A stretch of 64,000 nt of DNA, taken from Dama dama. Its lineage: Eukaryota; Chordata; Mammalia; Artiodactyla; Cervidae. The notes beneath the pieces are model-generated. The model was not told the origin of the DNA. It saw nothing but the letters and a program-made list of their open reading frames with translations, and searched no databases. This document shows, in pieces, positions 11,574 through 22,823 of this stretch; within the stretch, counting starts at the first letter, position 1; every line of letters begins with the position of its first letter. A program made the position numbers and the translations under genes. The stretch spans positions 122,458,501-122,522,500 of the forward strand of contig NC_083685.1 in assembly GCF_033118175.1 (NCBI RefSeq), in the 5' to 3' direction.

Positions 11574-11886
11574 ATCCTGTTGGTTGTGAGGTTGTAACTC
11601 ACTGTGGTTTTGACTTGCATTTTCCTGGTAATTACTGATGCTGAGCATCTTTTCGTGTGCTTACTGGTCATTTGTTTATCCTCTTTAGAGAAATGTTTAT
11701 TGAGACCTTTTGCCCATTTTTAACTGGTCTTTTTATTACTGGGTTGCGAGAGTCCTTTATATATTCTAGATATAATTTCCTTATGAGATACACAGTTTCC
11801 AAATATTTTCTTCCATTTTGTGTTGTTTTTTCACTTTCTTAACAGTGTCCTTTTATGCACAAAATTTTATTTTGTTTCATTTTGTA

Positions 11887-12000
11887 TTATTTTATTTGGC
11901 AGCACGGCATGTAAGATCCTAGTTCATTAACCAGGGGTTGAACCCACGCCCCCTGATGTGGAAGCACAGAGTCTTAACCACTGGACCACCAGGGAAGTCC
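11887..12000 (-). repeat. CHR-2-like SINE, antisense, nested in L1
   Basis: TTATTTGGC tail first, ending GGACCACCAGGGAAGTCC. L1 sequence continues on both sides. Confidence 0.9.
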
Positions 12001-12350
12001 CTAATTCATAGAATTTTAAATTTTGATGATATCCAATTTATCTATTTTTCTTTGTGTTACTTGTGTTTTTGGTGTCACAGGAAATTATTGCCTAATACAG
12101 GTCATGATGATTAACACCTAGGTTTGTTTTTTTTCCCTAAGAATCTCATACTTTTAGTTCTTATATTTAGGTCACTGATCCATTTTGAGTTAATCTTTGT
12201 ATATTGTATGAGGTTGACAGACAACTCTACTGTTTTGCATATGGAGGTATCTTGTTTTATTATTTTCTGTAACCTGCTGCTTTTTTCATGATTTGGGCAA
12301 GAAAAAATCATATTATCCCAGTCTTATTACTATGGCCAACTAACTTTCCA

Positions 12351-13493
12351 TCATACCATTGTCTTCCCATAGTGAACTCCACTGAAAATTATCCTTGAGT
12401 GTGCACACGCACACACACGCACACTCTCTCTCTAAATCCCCATAGGATTGGGTGTGCCCTCCTCACTTCCCCCATCCCTGGCTACAAAGACTCCTGAAAG
12501 CCCTAACACAAGCAGTTCTTTCCTTTGGCTGAGTCATCAGCTATTTCTAAGTCCTTTTGGGAAAACACTAATATTTGCATTGCAACTGAGTTTATCAGAC
12601 CTTTTCCAGGGAAGGTTAGCCAGTTTCTCAGTAGCCAGAGTCAAGACGTGAGGAAAGGAGCCCCTGCAAGGTAGACTGCATGGGATGGGAGTCAGGCGAG
12701 GTCGGTAACTAGGTGCCACGCATGCTGCTCTTCTGAGAAGGTGGCATCCATGTCACACTGCAGTTAAAGTCCTAGAAGAGTCCTCTAGAAGCAAGTACCG
12801 TGTCTTGTTTGTCACCACGCCCCAGCACTTGGCACCTGGGCTAGCACAGAGCAGGAGCAGGAGATATATCTGGAGAGAGAACAAGCAGAGTGGGAATGCC
12901 AGCAGGAATGGGCTGGAAGATAGGGTGTGGAAGAGCTTAAAGAGTGAGGGACAGTGAAAGGGGATCGGGTGGGCTCCAGAGCAAAGCCTGCCTCCTCTCC
13001 CACATTGGCGTGGCCGGCCGTGGAACAGGCATTACATGCTCCACGCGACTGTCCCTAGAGAGAGGGCGGGCAGTGGGCACCTGCCTCAAGCTGACTTGTT
13101 CTTTCCACTTGCACCTTTGGGAAATGCGCTCAGCCCCTGCTCCCAGCTGCATCCTCTGTCCAGTGGCCTCAGCTGTGTGGAGGTGGGGCCCGCTCTTTGT
13201 CCTGCAGGGAGCAAGATTGCAGTGTCCGTCTGCTCCGGTCTGGCCCCACCCCAAGGCTGAGTACGGCCACACAGGCCAGCTCCAGAACCAGGCAGAGGGA
13301 GGACAGCAGCTGTTTGCCAGCCTGCTGGCATCAGCGGGACCAAGGCAGCTTCAGCACTGCCTGCTGGCAGTCTGATAAGGGCACTGGCCACTAACCCAGT
13401 TGGCAAGCAGTGGAGAGAGAAGAAGAAACGTCTGCTCTTCACTGCTCAGGCGTAAAAGGCGCTGTCAGTGGGTGTATTCAAGCCTGCAAGCAG
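12351..13493. other. Intergenic DNA, nothing recognised apart from a short CA/CT run
   Basis: A small CACACGCACACACACGCACA/CTCTCT run lies at 12400-12434. The rest has open frames on both strands with no family resemblance; I treat them as chance. Confidence 0.5.
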
Positions 13494-13810
13494 CTGTAGT
13501 AGGTTGAATTGCGTCCTTCCAAAAGATGGATCCAGGTCCTGACCCCCAAGACCTGTGAGCGTGACCTTATTTGGAAATAGGATCTTTACAGATGTAATCA
13601 AGGCAAGGATCTCAAGAAGAAGGAGATGGTCCTGGATTTAGGCTGGGCCCTAATTCCAACAACTGGGAGAGAAGGGAGGGGGAGATTGAAGAGATCCAGG
13701 AAAGAAAGCCATGTGAAGACAGAGGTAGGCAGGAACTGGAGCAAGGTGGCCACAAACCATGGAACACCTGGGGCCGCTGGAAGCCGGAAAAAGCAAGGAA
13801 AGCACCTTCC
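13494..13810 (+). repeat. MaLR (MLT1/MST-like) LTR fragment
   Basis: GTAGGTTGAATTGCGTCC, then GTGACCTTATTTGGAAATAG and AAAGCCATGTGAAGACAGAG are hallmarks of mammalian MaLR LTRs. It appears to be a solitary decayed LTR with no internal coding sequence. Confidence 0.8.
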
Positions 13811-14008
13811 CTACCGGCGGTCCAATGGGGCCTCGTCCAGCTGTGAAATGCGTTCATGTGAGAAATGAGGCAGTTCATGGCCCAGCCTATGGCCACTGGC
13901 TACTCATGTTCCCACGTTCCAAGCTAAAGGCTCCCAGGCCACCAATGGACAGTAGGCGGGGTTCCAGCAGGGGAAGAGAGGATAGAAAAGAGGAGGACTT
14001 GGGACTTC

Positions 14009-14214
14009 CTTCATGGTCCAATGGTTAAGAATCTGCCTTGTAATTCAGGGGATGTCAGTTCCATCCCTGGTCAGGGAACTGGGACCCCACATCTTGCACA
14101 GCAACTAGGCCAGTGCTACAACTAGAGAGTCTGTATGCTGCAACACAGGATCCCATGTGTCCAACTAAGACCTGATGCAGCTAAATAACTAATTTTTTGT
14201 TTCAAAAAGAAAGA
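14009..14214 (+). repeat. CHR-2-like SINE with AAAG tail
   Basis: GGACTTCCTTCATGGTCC head. It is followed by an (AAAG)n run to about 14228. AGGAGGACTTGG just before and AGGAGGATTTGG just after look like the target duplication. Confidence 0.9.
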
Positions 14215-14228
14215 AAGAAAGAAAGGAG

Positions 14229-14849
14229 GAGGATTTGGCTCAAGGACCAAAAACTACGCGGGTGTGATGCTGAAACACACAATTCCGAGTTTAATGTTTT
14301 CTGGAAGAGCACCAAGGCAGCACAAAGCAGCAGGTGGGCACCCTGCTCACCAGCAGGAACAGAAACACAGTTTTCAAAGTCTGACCAGCAGAGGGAGGGA
14401 TGTGGGGACCCCAGACCCCACAGCCAGGCCCGGCGAGGGCAGAGGGATCGGTCAAGATCGGGCATTACCAGCTTGTGAGCAGGAAGCCTCCTGTCGGGCC
14501 TAGGGCCCAAGCAGGCAGGGAGACCCTGGCCCTGGGGGTTGATGTAGGGAAGTGGGGGAGGGCTGCCTGGCCAAAGTCAGCCAAGAACTAGAGCACCGAT
14601 CCAGGCAGTGCCCCCACACCCCGCTCAGAGCTCTGACACCGGCGGTGGGGATATGCCCTCTTTCAGAAGCTAAGCTGTGCAGGGGCTCCGGAGACAGGCA
14701 GGGGGAACCTTCCAGTCCCTTCCAGCTCTCCCCTGCTCTGGGGCCCAGGAAAGCCCCCTGTTGCATGGTCTTGGGCTGATGGTCAAAGAGGTCCCAGGGG
14801 AGGGTCCTGGTGGGCTGACTGCTGAACCCTCTGGGGTGCAGGACTCTGA
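14229..14849. other. Downstream flank of C1QTNF1, nothing recognised
   Basis: GC-rich unique-looking DNA beyond the C1QTNF1 poly(A) signal. I see no conserved exon on either strand. Confidence 0.5.
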
Positions 14850-15925
14850 GATGGTGTATGAGCAGATTTTATTGAAAATATTGTGCAATCATGACAGCTG
14901 CTACAAAATCAAAGGCCCCTGAGCCTTCCTTAGCTGACCCGTTGGAGAAGAGGGGCAGAAAGCCCATGCCAGGGTGACAGGCATGGAAGCCCTGCCCAGG
15001 ATGCCAGGGTGGGGTGTGGTGGTGGGGGGCCGGTGAACAGAGCCATGCAAGGAGGCATGGCTTGTCTGGGCTGTACTGAGCTTTGCTCCTCAGAGACCCA
15101 CCTGCTACCAGGAGCCCACGGGTTCCACTGAGCAAACTGTCCCCCCAACCAGAGGCTGAAGCCGAGGACGTGGCTGTCCCTCTGAGGAGCTGACACTTGC
15201 TGCCCAGTTCGAACCCCCTCACCGTTGTGGCTCAGAAAGACCAGCTGAGCCCCTGGGCAAGGCCACAGGAATGTCCACGGGACGTGGACCTCAGTCCAGC
15301 TGTCCTCCAAGAAGGTTCGTATGTGGCCTAAAAATACTAAGCCAGTGGTTTCCTCTTTAGTGGATACCCGTCAGCATCCACTTTAGATCTTGTCTTACCA
15401 GGAGCCTTCCGCTGCCTCAAGCGGAGACGGCCCTCCTGGGAGCCAGCGGGGCTGGCCGAAAGACAAAAATAACAACTGCCTCCCTCTCTTTTCATGGCTT
15501 ACTTTGCTCCTTTCACAACCTTTAGAACTGGCTTAATTATTCCCAGTAACGGGAGCAAGGGTGGCTTGCTCTGGGACACCCTGGTGCATCGTTGTCGTGG
15601 GGCACGTCTGTGGGGGGGTCTCACTCAAGGACGTGTACACAGAGGGGGACTCCCGCAGGCACACCCACCTGGTGATTGCACGTGCAGACACAGCAAGGCT
15701 TGGGACCACCCCGCCGACGTTGCTTCCCGCTCCTGTGAGGGGCGTCATGTCGAATGCCAAAGCAAGGAGGCGTGAGGGGCCTGGGAAACCTGGATGCAGG
15801 AGGGGCTGACCAGGAGTGGGTGAGGGAGGTTCCAGATGGGGGGGTTGGGGGTGTGGTCCAGAGGAGCAGGGTGGGGCACGGGGAGAAGGGGAGGTGAGCC
15901 TGTGGCGACGGAGGCTGGCAGGTGG
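14850..15925 (-). other. C1QTNF1: C1QTNF1 3'UTR
   Basis: About 1.07 kb from the stop codon to just past the only AATAAA on this strand. I see no SINE in it. The exact cleavage point is inferred. Confidence 0.7.
14868..14873 (-). terminator. C1QTNF1: Poly(A) signal AATAAA for C1QTNF1
   Basis: Plus-strand TTTATT reads AATAAA on the coding strand, about 1.05 kb after the stop codon. No other canonical signal lies between the two. Confidence 0.7.
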
Positions 15926-16476
15926 CTAGGGCTCGTTGGCCGGCTTGACCAGGTAGCCGCTGAAGGTGATGTAGGTGTCAAACTCGTCGCTGAAGATGGC
16001 GTTCTCCCGCTCGCCCTTGAAGAGGCGCACCCACACCTCGTCCTGGTCCCGCAGCTCCAGCATCAGGCTCTGACTCTGCATGATACTGCGGTCGCTCACC
16101 TGGGCGTACAGGATCACCACCTCCTCCGCGTTCTTCATGATGTGCAGGTACGTCTCCTTCTGGTTCCAGGTGTGCACGTTGAGGCTGAAGAAGTAGATGC
16201 CGGGCACGTAGCAGTAGAATTTCCCCGTGAACATGTTGAAGTGGCTGTAGAGGTTCACGAACTCTGTGTCGAAGATCACCGTCTGGTAGTAGTCATTGCT
16301 GTGCAGGGGCTTCTTCCGGCCCACGGAGAAGGCGGCATAGTGGTTCTTGCAGCGGTCCCCGGGGGCCCCCATGGACCCTTTCTGCCCTTTGGGTCCCGCG
16401 TGGCCCCTGGCACCCACAGACCCTGTTTTGCCGTATTTGCCTTGCAGGCCCCGGTCTCCCCGGTCGCCCTTCTCAC
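15926..16476 (-). CDS. C1QTNF1: C1QTNF1 last coding exon (collagen and C1q domains)
   Basis: Acceptor CTGTTTAG ends at 16477; the stop codon is at 15928-15926. It carries the whole Gly-X-Y run and the C1q head in one exon, the usual arrangement for CTRP genes. Confidence 0.98.
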
Positions 16477-19400
16477 CTAAACAGGACGGGAAAACACACG
16501 GTGTCAAGCAATCTCAAGGATTATTCTGTTTTCATCTAGAAGCAATCAAAAAAAATTTTTTTCTTCCTTCTGGAAAATCCCGGCAAAGTAAAGCGTTTAT
16601 CCAAAAGCAACGGGAGCAGCAGCCAGGCCCACGGCTCCCTCGGAGCAGATGAATTGCCGACACAGGGCCCCGGAGATGTAGGACTCGGGCCGCTTTGCTT
16701 CCCGGTTCCGTTGTGCTGGGCTGTGCAAGCTGATGTGCTGCTCGCAGGACCGTGACCCTGAGGCTCGCGGTGCAAATGCAGGTGGGGTGAGACCCAGAGC
16801 TGTCCTGAGGCTCCTTCTCTGGTGGCCCTGTCCCCAACCTCTCCTCTTGGAAGGGGGCCAGAGCCTCAGAAACGGAATTCCCTCCTCCCCCCTAGATGAC
16901 AGCATGCCTCAGCTCGGTGCCCCAAGGGAGCCATCTGCCCCTGCCCCCTCCTCCTTCTCCCTAACTCCATCTTCTGCCCCACCCTCCGATCAGGACAGGG
17001 CAGCGCCCCCTCCGCTCCCCAGGGGAAGGTGCGCTCGGCTGGTCTCTGTGCCTGACCTTTCAGGATGGTGATGTTGATCTGCGGCACTGGGATGGCCTGG
17101 TACACGGGAGTACCAGGGTCACAGCAGCGGAGGCACCGAGAAGCAGGGCCTTCCTCGTCCTGCCTGGGGCCGTATTTTTCATGCTCTTCTTCATCCCTAA
17201 GGGAGTAAAGACATTACCATGAAAGCCAGGAGCTCTCAGAGCCAGGAACTCTTCTCTCGTCTTCAGCTAGAGGGTCTGGGCTACCTGACGCACCTGCTGT
17301 CCCTCAGATGTGCTCCTCTCTTGCTGTGCTCTGGGATCAGTCATGTCTGACTCTTTACAGCCCCATGGACTGTAGCCTGCCAGGATCCTCTGTCCATGAA
17401 ATTCCCCAGGCAAGAATACTAGAATGGGGTGCCATTTCCTTCTTCAGGGCATCTTCCAGATGCAGGGATTGAACCTGTGTCTCTTCTGTCTCCTGCATTG
17501 GCAGGTGAACTCTTCACCACTAGCACCACCTGGGAAGCCACATCTCTCTCCCAGAAGTGCTGCCCTGGCTCTTGGTGAACTCTGAGATCCTCAGTGAAGT
17601 GTCAGAAAGAGCCCCTGCCCTCCGTTAACTGCAGTGACCGTCATGGAAATAACGATGACAAAAACAGCAATAATTTGAGGGCCTGGCAAGATGGAGGCTG
17701 CATGGGAGAAATCTGGCACCTCTAGGAGGGGTCTCTGGATGACAGCCCTTGAATGAACGTCGCCTTCATGTATCTAGGGCTTCCCTGGTAGCTCGGACTG
17801 TACAGAATCCATCTGCAATGCGGGAGACCTGGGTTCGATCCCTGAGTTGGGAAGATCCCCTGGAGAAGGGAAAGACTACCCACTCCAGTATTCTGGCCTG
17901 GAGAATTCCATGGACTGTATAGTCCACGGGGTTGCAAAGAGTCGGACACAACTGAGCGACTTTCACTTCATTTCAGTTCACTTAATTTGGAACTCTGACC
18001 TCCAGGATTCTAGAAGACACTATGTTAAGCTGACTCGTTTGCAAATGAGAGGGCTCAGCCAGACGTGTGGGATTCCCGGGAGCTGCAGCAGCTGGAGACT
18101 CTACTGCCCTGTTCACAACCTGACTTGGAAACGGGCTCCTGAGGATCCCGGGGAGAGCGTGGGGAGGAGGGGAGCAACTGCTCCATGCTGCCACCTCCCG
18201 GTGTCACGCTGCACTGCACTGTGCTCTCTGGCTGTTTGGTTTTGACAGCACCGTCTTGGAGGTGGCACAGTCCTCTCATCAAGCGGTCAGCCCCTTGTTT
18301 TACTCTGCTCCTATTTTCAAACCACAGAGAATCCAGGAAAAGGATCTCCATGCCCTAATTTCAGCCACCTACAAGCTCTAGGGGCTTCCCTCGTGGCTCA
18401 GTGGTAAATAATCCACCCGCCAATGCAGGAGACTCAGATTCAATCTCTGAGTGAGGAACAGCCCTGGAGTACGAAATAGCAACCCACTCCTATGGTATTC
18501 AATACCGAAAAACGGTATTCTTGCCTGGGAAATCCCATGGACAGAGGAGCCTGGCGGGCTTCAGTCCCTGTGGGGGCGCAAAAGAGTCGGACACGACTTA
18601 GCAACTAAACAACAAGTCCTAGACTCTCAGAGGAAACCCTGCCCCACCTCCCAGCAGAACTCTCCACAAAATTTCCATGAGTCGCATACATGAGAAGTGT
18701 CCCAAACTGACGGCCCTTCACTGATGCTCAGCCCTGGAGTCTTCTCTTTCCAAACCCTGTCTCCAGCAGCGGCAGCAGCATGACCACTCATCCAGAATGG
18801 GACCCTGAGCCTCATTACAGATGCTTCTCTGGCCTTGCCGCTCCATTCTGAGAATCATGCAGTCCTGAGGGGTCAGCCCAGTCCACCATCAAAGTACCTC
18901 CAGGAGCTGGGCCCTTGGCTCTCCCCACATCTGGGACCACTGGCATTTTGAATGCTCCCCTGGAATTCATCTCTCCCTTGCCAGTTCATCCCCTGCTCTG
19001 CCACCCTCCAGAATTCTTTCTAGGACACCATGAAATGCAAATCTCTCCACAACTCCCCTATAGATGAATCTCCAGAGAGATCCTTCCTCACCAGGCTCAT
19101 CCCATCCTCCCATCCTCCACCCTCCAACACTGGCTCCCACTACTCAAAGGACCCGCCAGCCTTACACAATCAGACACTGGAACCGTTGCCCTTCACACGT
19201 GTTGTCCTGGCTGCCAGGCAGCTTCCCCTTCTTCTGTGCCTGGGATGCTCCCCCAGTGACCTTCAAGACCCAGTCACTTCTCCACCTAACTTTCCCCGAC
19301 CCACCCACCCCCACCCACCACATCCATCTTGTGGACACACTTGTACTGCAGAGCCAACCTCACTGAAGTGGGTCGTCCGTGTCTGTGCCCCCACAGCCTT

Positions 19401-20860
19401 GGAGTTCCTGCAGCCCAGAGACTGTGTCATTCATGTGTGTGTCCAGTGCCTAGCGGATGGCCATATCAGTAGCAGCACTTGATTAATGTTTGTTGAATGA
19501 AAAGAAGGAGAAGAGGAAGAGGAGAAGAAAAGACAAAGGTCAAGAATGCTGTTGTGTGTGTGAAAGGGTGAGTCACTCAGTCATGTCCAACTCTGCAACC
19601 CCATGGACTGTAGTCTGCCTCTGTCCGTGGAATTCTACAGCAAGAATACTGGAGTGGGGGGCCATTCCCTTCTCCAGGGGATCTTCCCAACCCATGGATG
19701 GAACCTGGGTCTCCTGCATTGCAGGCAGAGTCTTTATAGTCTGAGCCAGCAGAAAGGCCCAGGAATGATGTTCCTTTGCCCCAAACCTATGCGAGTCCAA
19801 TATATTCCAAGTCAGCCCAAAGCTGACTAGCGAAACATGCTGATGAAACTCAAAGCCAGCACTGGGTGTCTAGGACCTCTTGTTTGATGAATGACATTTC
19901 CATCAGTAATCCTAAGTGTTTTATGTATCGCTACAAAATATCCCAAAGATCCTAGAGTCTGTATATCACTGAAGGCATATGTATATGAAGTGAAGTGAAG
20001 TGAAAGTCGCTCAGTCGTGTCCAACTCTTTGCGACCCCATGGACTATACAGTCCACGGAATTCTCCAGGCCAGAATACTGGAGTGGGTAGCCTTTTCCGT
20101 CTCCAGGGGATCTTCCCAACCCAGGGATCGAACCCTGGTCTCCCGCATTGCAGGCGGATTCTTTACCAACTGAGCTATCAGGTATATGAAGACAATGCCA
20201 TGAGGAAGAAATTCATAACTTTTCAAGGAAAGCCACCACTTCCCGTGTCAGTCTTCACGCATTGTCCCCACCTGGCAATGTGATCAGACAGCAGGGTGGT
20301 GGAGACCACTCTCGGTCTGGCAGCATCCCTGCCTTCTACTTCCAGGTGGTGCTTAGAATTCTAATAGATACGTTCAAAGGACAGGCAAAAATGCAAAGAA
20401 ACCAAAGCCTGGGGTGGGGGGTTGGCATGTCCCTTTTTTAAGGATGTGACTGCAGAACCTCAGGCAGACCCACATTCCTCTGGGGTTGGAATGAGGCTGG
20501 GTTATCCGCAGTTGCAGATAACACGCCCGGGTCACTGAAAGGAGAAATGCTGCCTCCGTCCCCCAGCTCCTCAGCCTCAGCCTCTGCCCCTTCTCCAGTG
20601 GCCGTCAACAAGCACTCGGGGCGGGGGGGGCGGGGGGGGGGGGCGGCCCGGACTTGGCCCTTATCCCCACCACTGAGCCGGAGCTCTGGCACCCATGCCC
20701 CGCGGCCTCACCTCTCAGCGTGGTCCATCGGCGGCTCCCTGGTCCCCTCCTGCTCCTGCTGCTCCTGCTGCCCATGGGGCACTCGGCCCAGCACCAGACC
20801 GCAGGCGAAGGCCAGCAGCAGGCAGCATGCCAGCGCGAGTCCCAGCCCGCGGGAGCCCAT
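15926..20860 (-). CDS. C1QTNF1: C1QTNF1 (CTRP1), complete coding region in three exons
   Basis: Secreted C1q/TNF-related protein 1, an adipokine of the collagen plus C1q family that assembles into trimers. Exons 20860-20712, 17196-17057 and 16476-15926 join in frame (840 nt, 279 aa; the human protein is 281). Order of parts: signal peptide about 1-25 (leucine-rich LACCLLLAFACGLVLG); Gln/Glu-rich linker; CLRCC at 71-75, likely for disulfide linkage; N-glycosylation sequon NIT at 91-93; a short collagen stretch with 14 Gly-X-Y triplets from Gly97 to Gly136; then the C1q head to residue 279 (HYAAFSVGRKKP, then FNMFTGKFYCYVPG and ITFSGYLVK). The ATG has A at -3 and G at +4. All splice sites are GT-AG. 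No frameshift or missing Gly in the collagen repeat is seen. The gene is transcribed towards ENGASE. Confidence 0.97.
16477..17056 (-). other. C1QTNF1: C1QTNF1 last intron
   Basis: A 580 bp intron from the GTCAGG donor to the CTGTTTAG acceptor, with no repeat recognised. Confidence 0.9.
17057..17196 (-). CDS. C1QTNF1: C1QTNF1 middle coding exon
   Basis: A 140 nt exon. Acceptor CTCCCTTAG, donor GAAAG|GTCAGG. It encodes residues 50-96 and the first base of Gly97: DEEEHEKYGP, CLRCCDPGT and PQINITILK. Confidence 0.96.
17327..17539 (-). repeat. Bov-tA SINE, antisense
   Basis: CAGTCATGTCTGACTCTTT to CACCTGGGAAGCC. Confidence 0.9.
17777..17982 (+). repeat. Bov-tA SINE
   Basis: GGGCTTCCCTGGTAGCTCGG head, GACACAACTGAGCGACTTTC tail. 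Confidence 0.92.
18382..18615 (+). repeat. Bov-tA SINE with an internal hairpin insert
   Basis: Normal Bov-tA ends, but about 23 extra bases near 18492-18520 carry AATACCG-AAAAA-CGGTATT. CAAGCTCTAG before and CAAGTCCTAG after are the likely target duplication. Confidence 0.9.
19561..19760 (-). repeat. Bov-tA SINE, antisense
   Basis: GTCACTCAGTCATGTCCAAC to AGCAGAAAGGCCC. Confidence 0.9.
19991..20181 (-). repeat. Bov-tA SINE, antisense
   Basis: Flanked by GTATATGAAG at 19981-19990 and 20182-20191, a perfect 10 bp target duplication. Confidence 0.95.
20617..20646 (+). repeat. G-rich tract
   Basis: Thirty bases of almost pure G broken by three C, in the C1QTNF1 intron 65-95 bp after the first coding exon's donor. 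On the transcript it is C-rich. Potential G-quadruplex on the plus strand. Confidence 0.9.
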
Positions 20861-20877
20861 CTTCCCGCCGAGCCCTG
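20712..20877 (-). CDS. C1QTNF1: C1QTNF1 exon with start codon
   Basis: Acceptor TCTCCCCAG ends at 20878. Seventeen 5'UTR bases follow, then ATG at 20860-20858 and codons 1-49 plus two bases. The donor is GAG|GTGAGG, with exon end at 20712. It encodes the signal peptide and the QQEQQEQEG linker. The next exon upstream must be non-coding. Confidence 0.95.
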
Positions 20878-20997
20878 CTGGGGAGACACACGGAGGGTGT
20901 GGGTTGGAAGAGCCCCACCGGGAAGAACAAGCCCATGGAGCTCGCCCCAGCCACCACGCCAGGAGGTGCTTCGCTGCCGCTCCTCCTGGGAGGGTGA

Positions 20998-21345
20998 TCA
21001 CACACTCACACACTCAACACATTCACATACCTCGCTACACACTCCCCCACACACACACAAACCCCAGTGCACATTCGTGCACATACACACATACTCACAC
21101 CCTCTCTCACACAGACAACACACACTCATACACAAATACACTCCACACACACTCAAGACACTCAGCACACTTGAAACACACTCAAATCCATACTCTTGTG
21201 TTCACACTTGCACACTCGACACACTCGTGAATACTCCCATGCACTCACATGTATGCACACTCAGGCACACATGCATGCCCACCCCCAACATGCACACTCT
21301 CAGCACACTCACAAACTTAATACGCACAGACTCGCACGTTCCACC
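20998..21345. repeat. Degenerate CA-rich (CACACTCA)n satellite-like tract
   Basis: About 350 bp of imperfect ACACACTCAC-type units, about 120 bp upstream (in transcript sense) of the start-codon exon of C1QTNF1. It produces long meaningless open frames rich in His, Thr and Ser. Confidence 0.92.
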
Positions 21346-22823
21346 CTGGAGCACCCGGCTGCCTGTGGCTGTTGAGCCTGGCTCTGCCCAGCGCCCCCAT
21401 GCCTCCCAGGAAGGAGACCCTTCAACCCTGAGCTCTGCAGATGATTGTGTCTTGGCCATGTCAGGACAATGAGCAAAAAATCCCGAATGAATTTGGGGGT
21501 CCACTGTGCAGCGACCCTGGCCCAGCCAGCACCGTGGGGGCTGGTGTGCAGGAAGGTGTCAAGTTGCTCTCTGGCCACCAGGTGGCCCACCAGTGAGTGT
21601 CCTTGAGCATCTGATGTGGGGGTGGGGGGTGAGTCTGCCCAGCCCCAGAGGGCACTTATCGTCATCGAAGCCAGCTCCATGTGTCTCCAAAAAGCTCTGG
21701 ACAGGACCCTCTTCGTCCAGGATTGAGATAGTCCTTCTAGAAAGAGCTGACCACTGGGGAGTTTCCCAGTGATCCCACTAGGGGGCACTGCTTGGGCTTA
21801 AAACAGACACAACATCTCACCTGTTTCTCAGTCTGAGTTACCACCCTGGCCACCCGGGGCCAGCCGTGGGGTTTACACGCGTGTGGAGTCAGGACTCACG
21901 TGCACCTCAGCTATTTCTGGCGGCTGGAAAACCTCCCATCATGGAAGGGAAGACAGTGGTCAATCCCAACCCATTTTGTTCACCAAAACATACAATTTAA
22001 CATGGAAAGGGCTGACGAGGACACTAAATTGGACCCTCTGGACTGCGCAGCGAACGGGCTGAAGCTGGGGGAATAAGAACGCCCACCCCCCTTCTCAGCC
22101 AGGCTGGGGCTGGGAAACAGGCCTCATGAGGAGCAAAGCATCAGAGCAAGGAAACGGAATCAGAAGGGCCTGTCTGATTCTCTGATTCTTCTTTAATTCC
22201 TCTTTTCATGTCTAAGGGGAACGAAAATACTGAGAGCAAGTTCTGTTTTTCTTGGTAATCGTCTATCCAGGTGAATGCTCCTTTCACACGTCTTGGGCCT
22301 CCGTGGACGTACTTCACCTCCCCTGGTTCAGAGACCTCGCAGCCCGGGAGGGCACGAGCCTCTCGTTGTGCCGACTCTCAGCTTTGTTCTTCTGTGTGTT
22401 AGTGGGCTCGCTGCTTTAGTGCTGAGGACAGAATGCTCTGGCCACCCTCCCTGCTGGAGCCCCATGCCAAGTCAGGAAAACCTAGGGGAGGCAGAGGACC
22501 AGGACCCAGAGCCAAGGGAGCTGAGGCTCTCCCAATGGGTCCTCAGAAATACGATGAGATTGAGCCAGGAAGGCTGGCCTCTGCGGGAACCCCACCCCAA
22601 GCCCCCAACCCACACTTCTACCACCTCTTTAATTCTCTGCACACCCCCTCCACGTTCTCTACCTGCCAAGAGTCAGAGCCCAGAGACCTTCCCAATGACC
22701 TAGAGACTGGTTGGAACCAGGCCCCACCACTCAAAATGTTCACTACTTCACCTCCACTTCACAAAGAAAGTTTGTACTTATAAGTGTAATTCGTAAAACA
22801 CATATTAAAAGGATCTCTCCTGG
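21346..22823. other. C1QTNF1 5' intron segment, nothing recognised
   Basis: No repeat family or conserved exon recognised in about 1.5 kb. Confidence 0.5.

Larger units (their letters stand above)
10425..12350 (-). repeat. L1M LINE 3' half, antisense, with nested BovB and SINE
   Basis: The reverse-complement L1 consensus is recognisable throughout: GGACTTGCCTATTCTGGG near 10655, TCCATTGTATGGATATGCC near 10805, and CCATTTTGAGTTAATC near 12180. The colinear L1 is interrupted at 11104-11573 by BovB and at 11887-12000 by a SINE, then resumes each time. Confidence 0.88.
17197..20711 (-). other. C1QTNF1: C1QTNF1 intron between the first two coding exons
   Basis: 3.5 kb. It holds five Bov-tA SINEs (17327-17539, 17777-17982, 18382-18615, 19561-19760, 19991-20181) and a G-rich tract at 20617-20646 near the donor. 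No further exon is recognised. Confidence 0.9.

Noticed and set aside
15836..16480. 214-codon open frame on the plus strand
   Set aside because: It lies antisense to the last C1QTNF1 exon. GC-rich codon use on the coding strand keeps the opposite frame open; no family resemblance.
20654..21472. 272-codon plus-strand frame rich in His/Thr/Ser
   Set aside because: Its second half is translation of the CA-rich repeat and its first half is antisense to the C1QTNF1 start exon.
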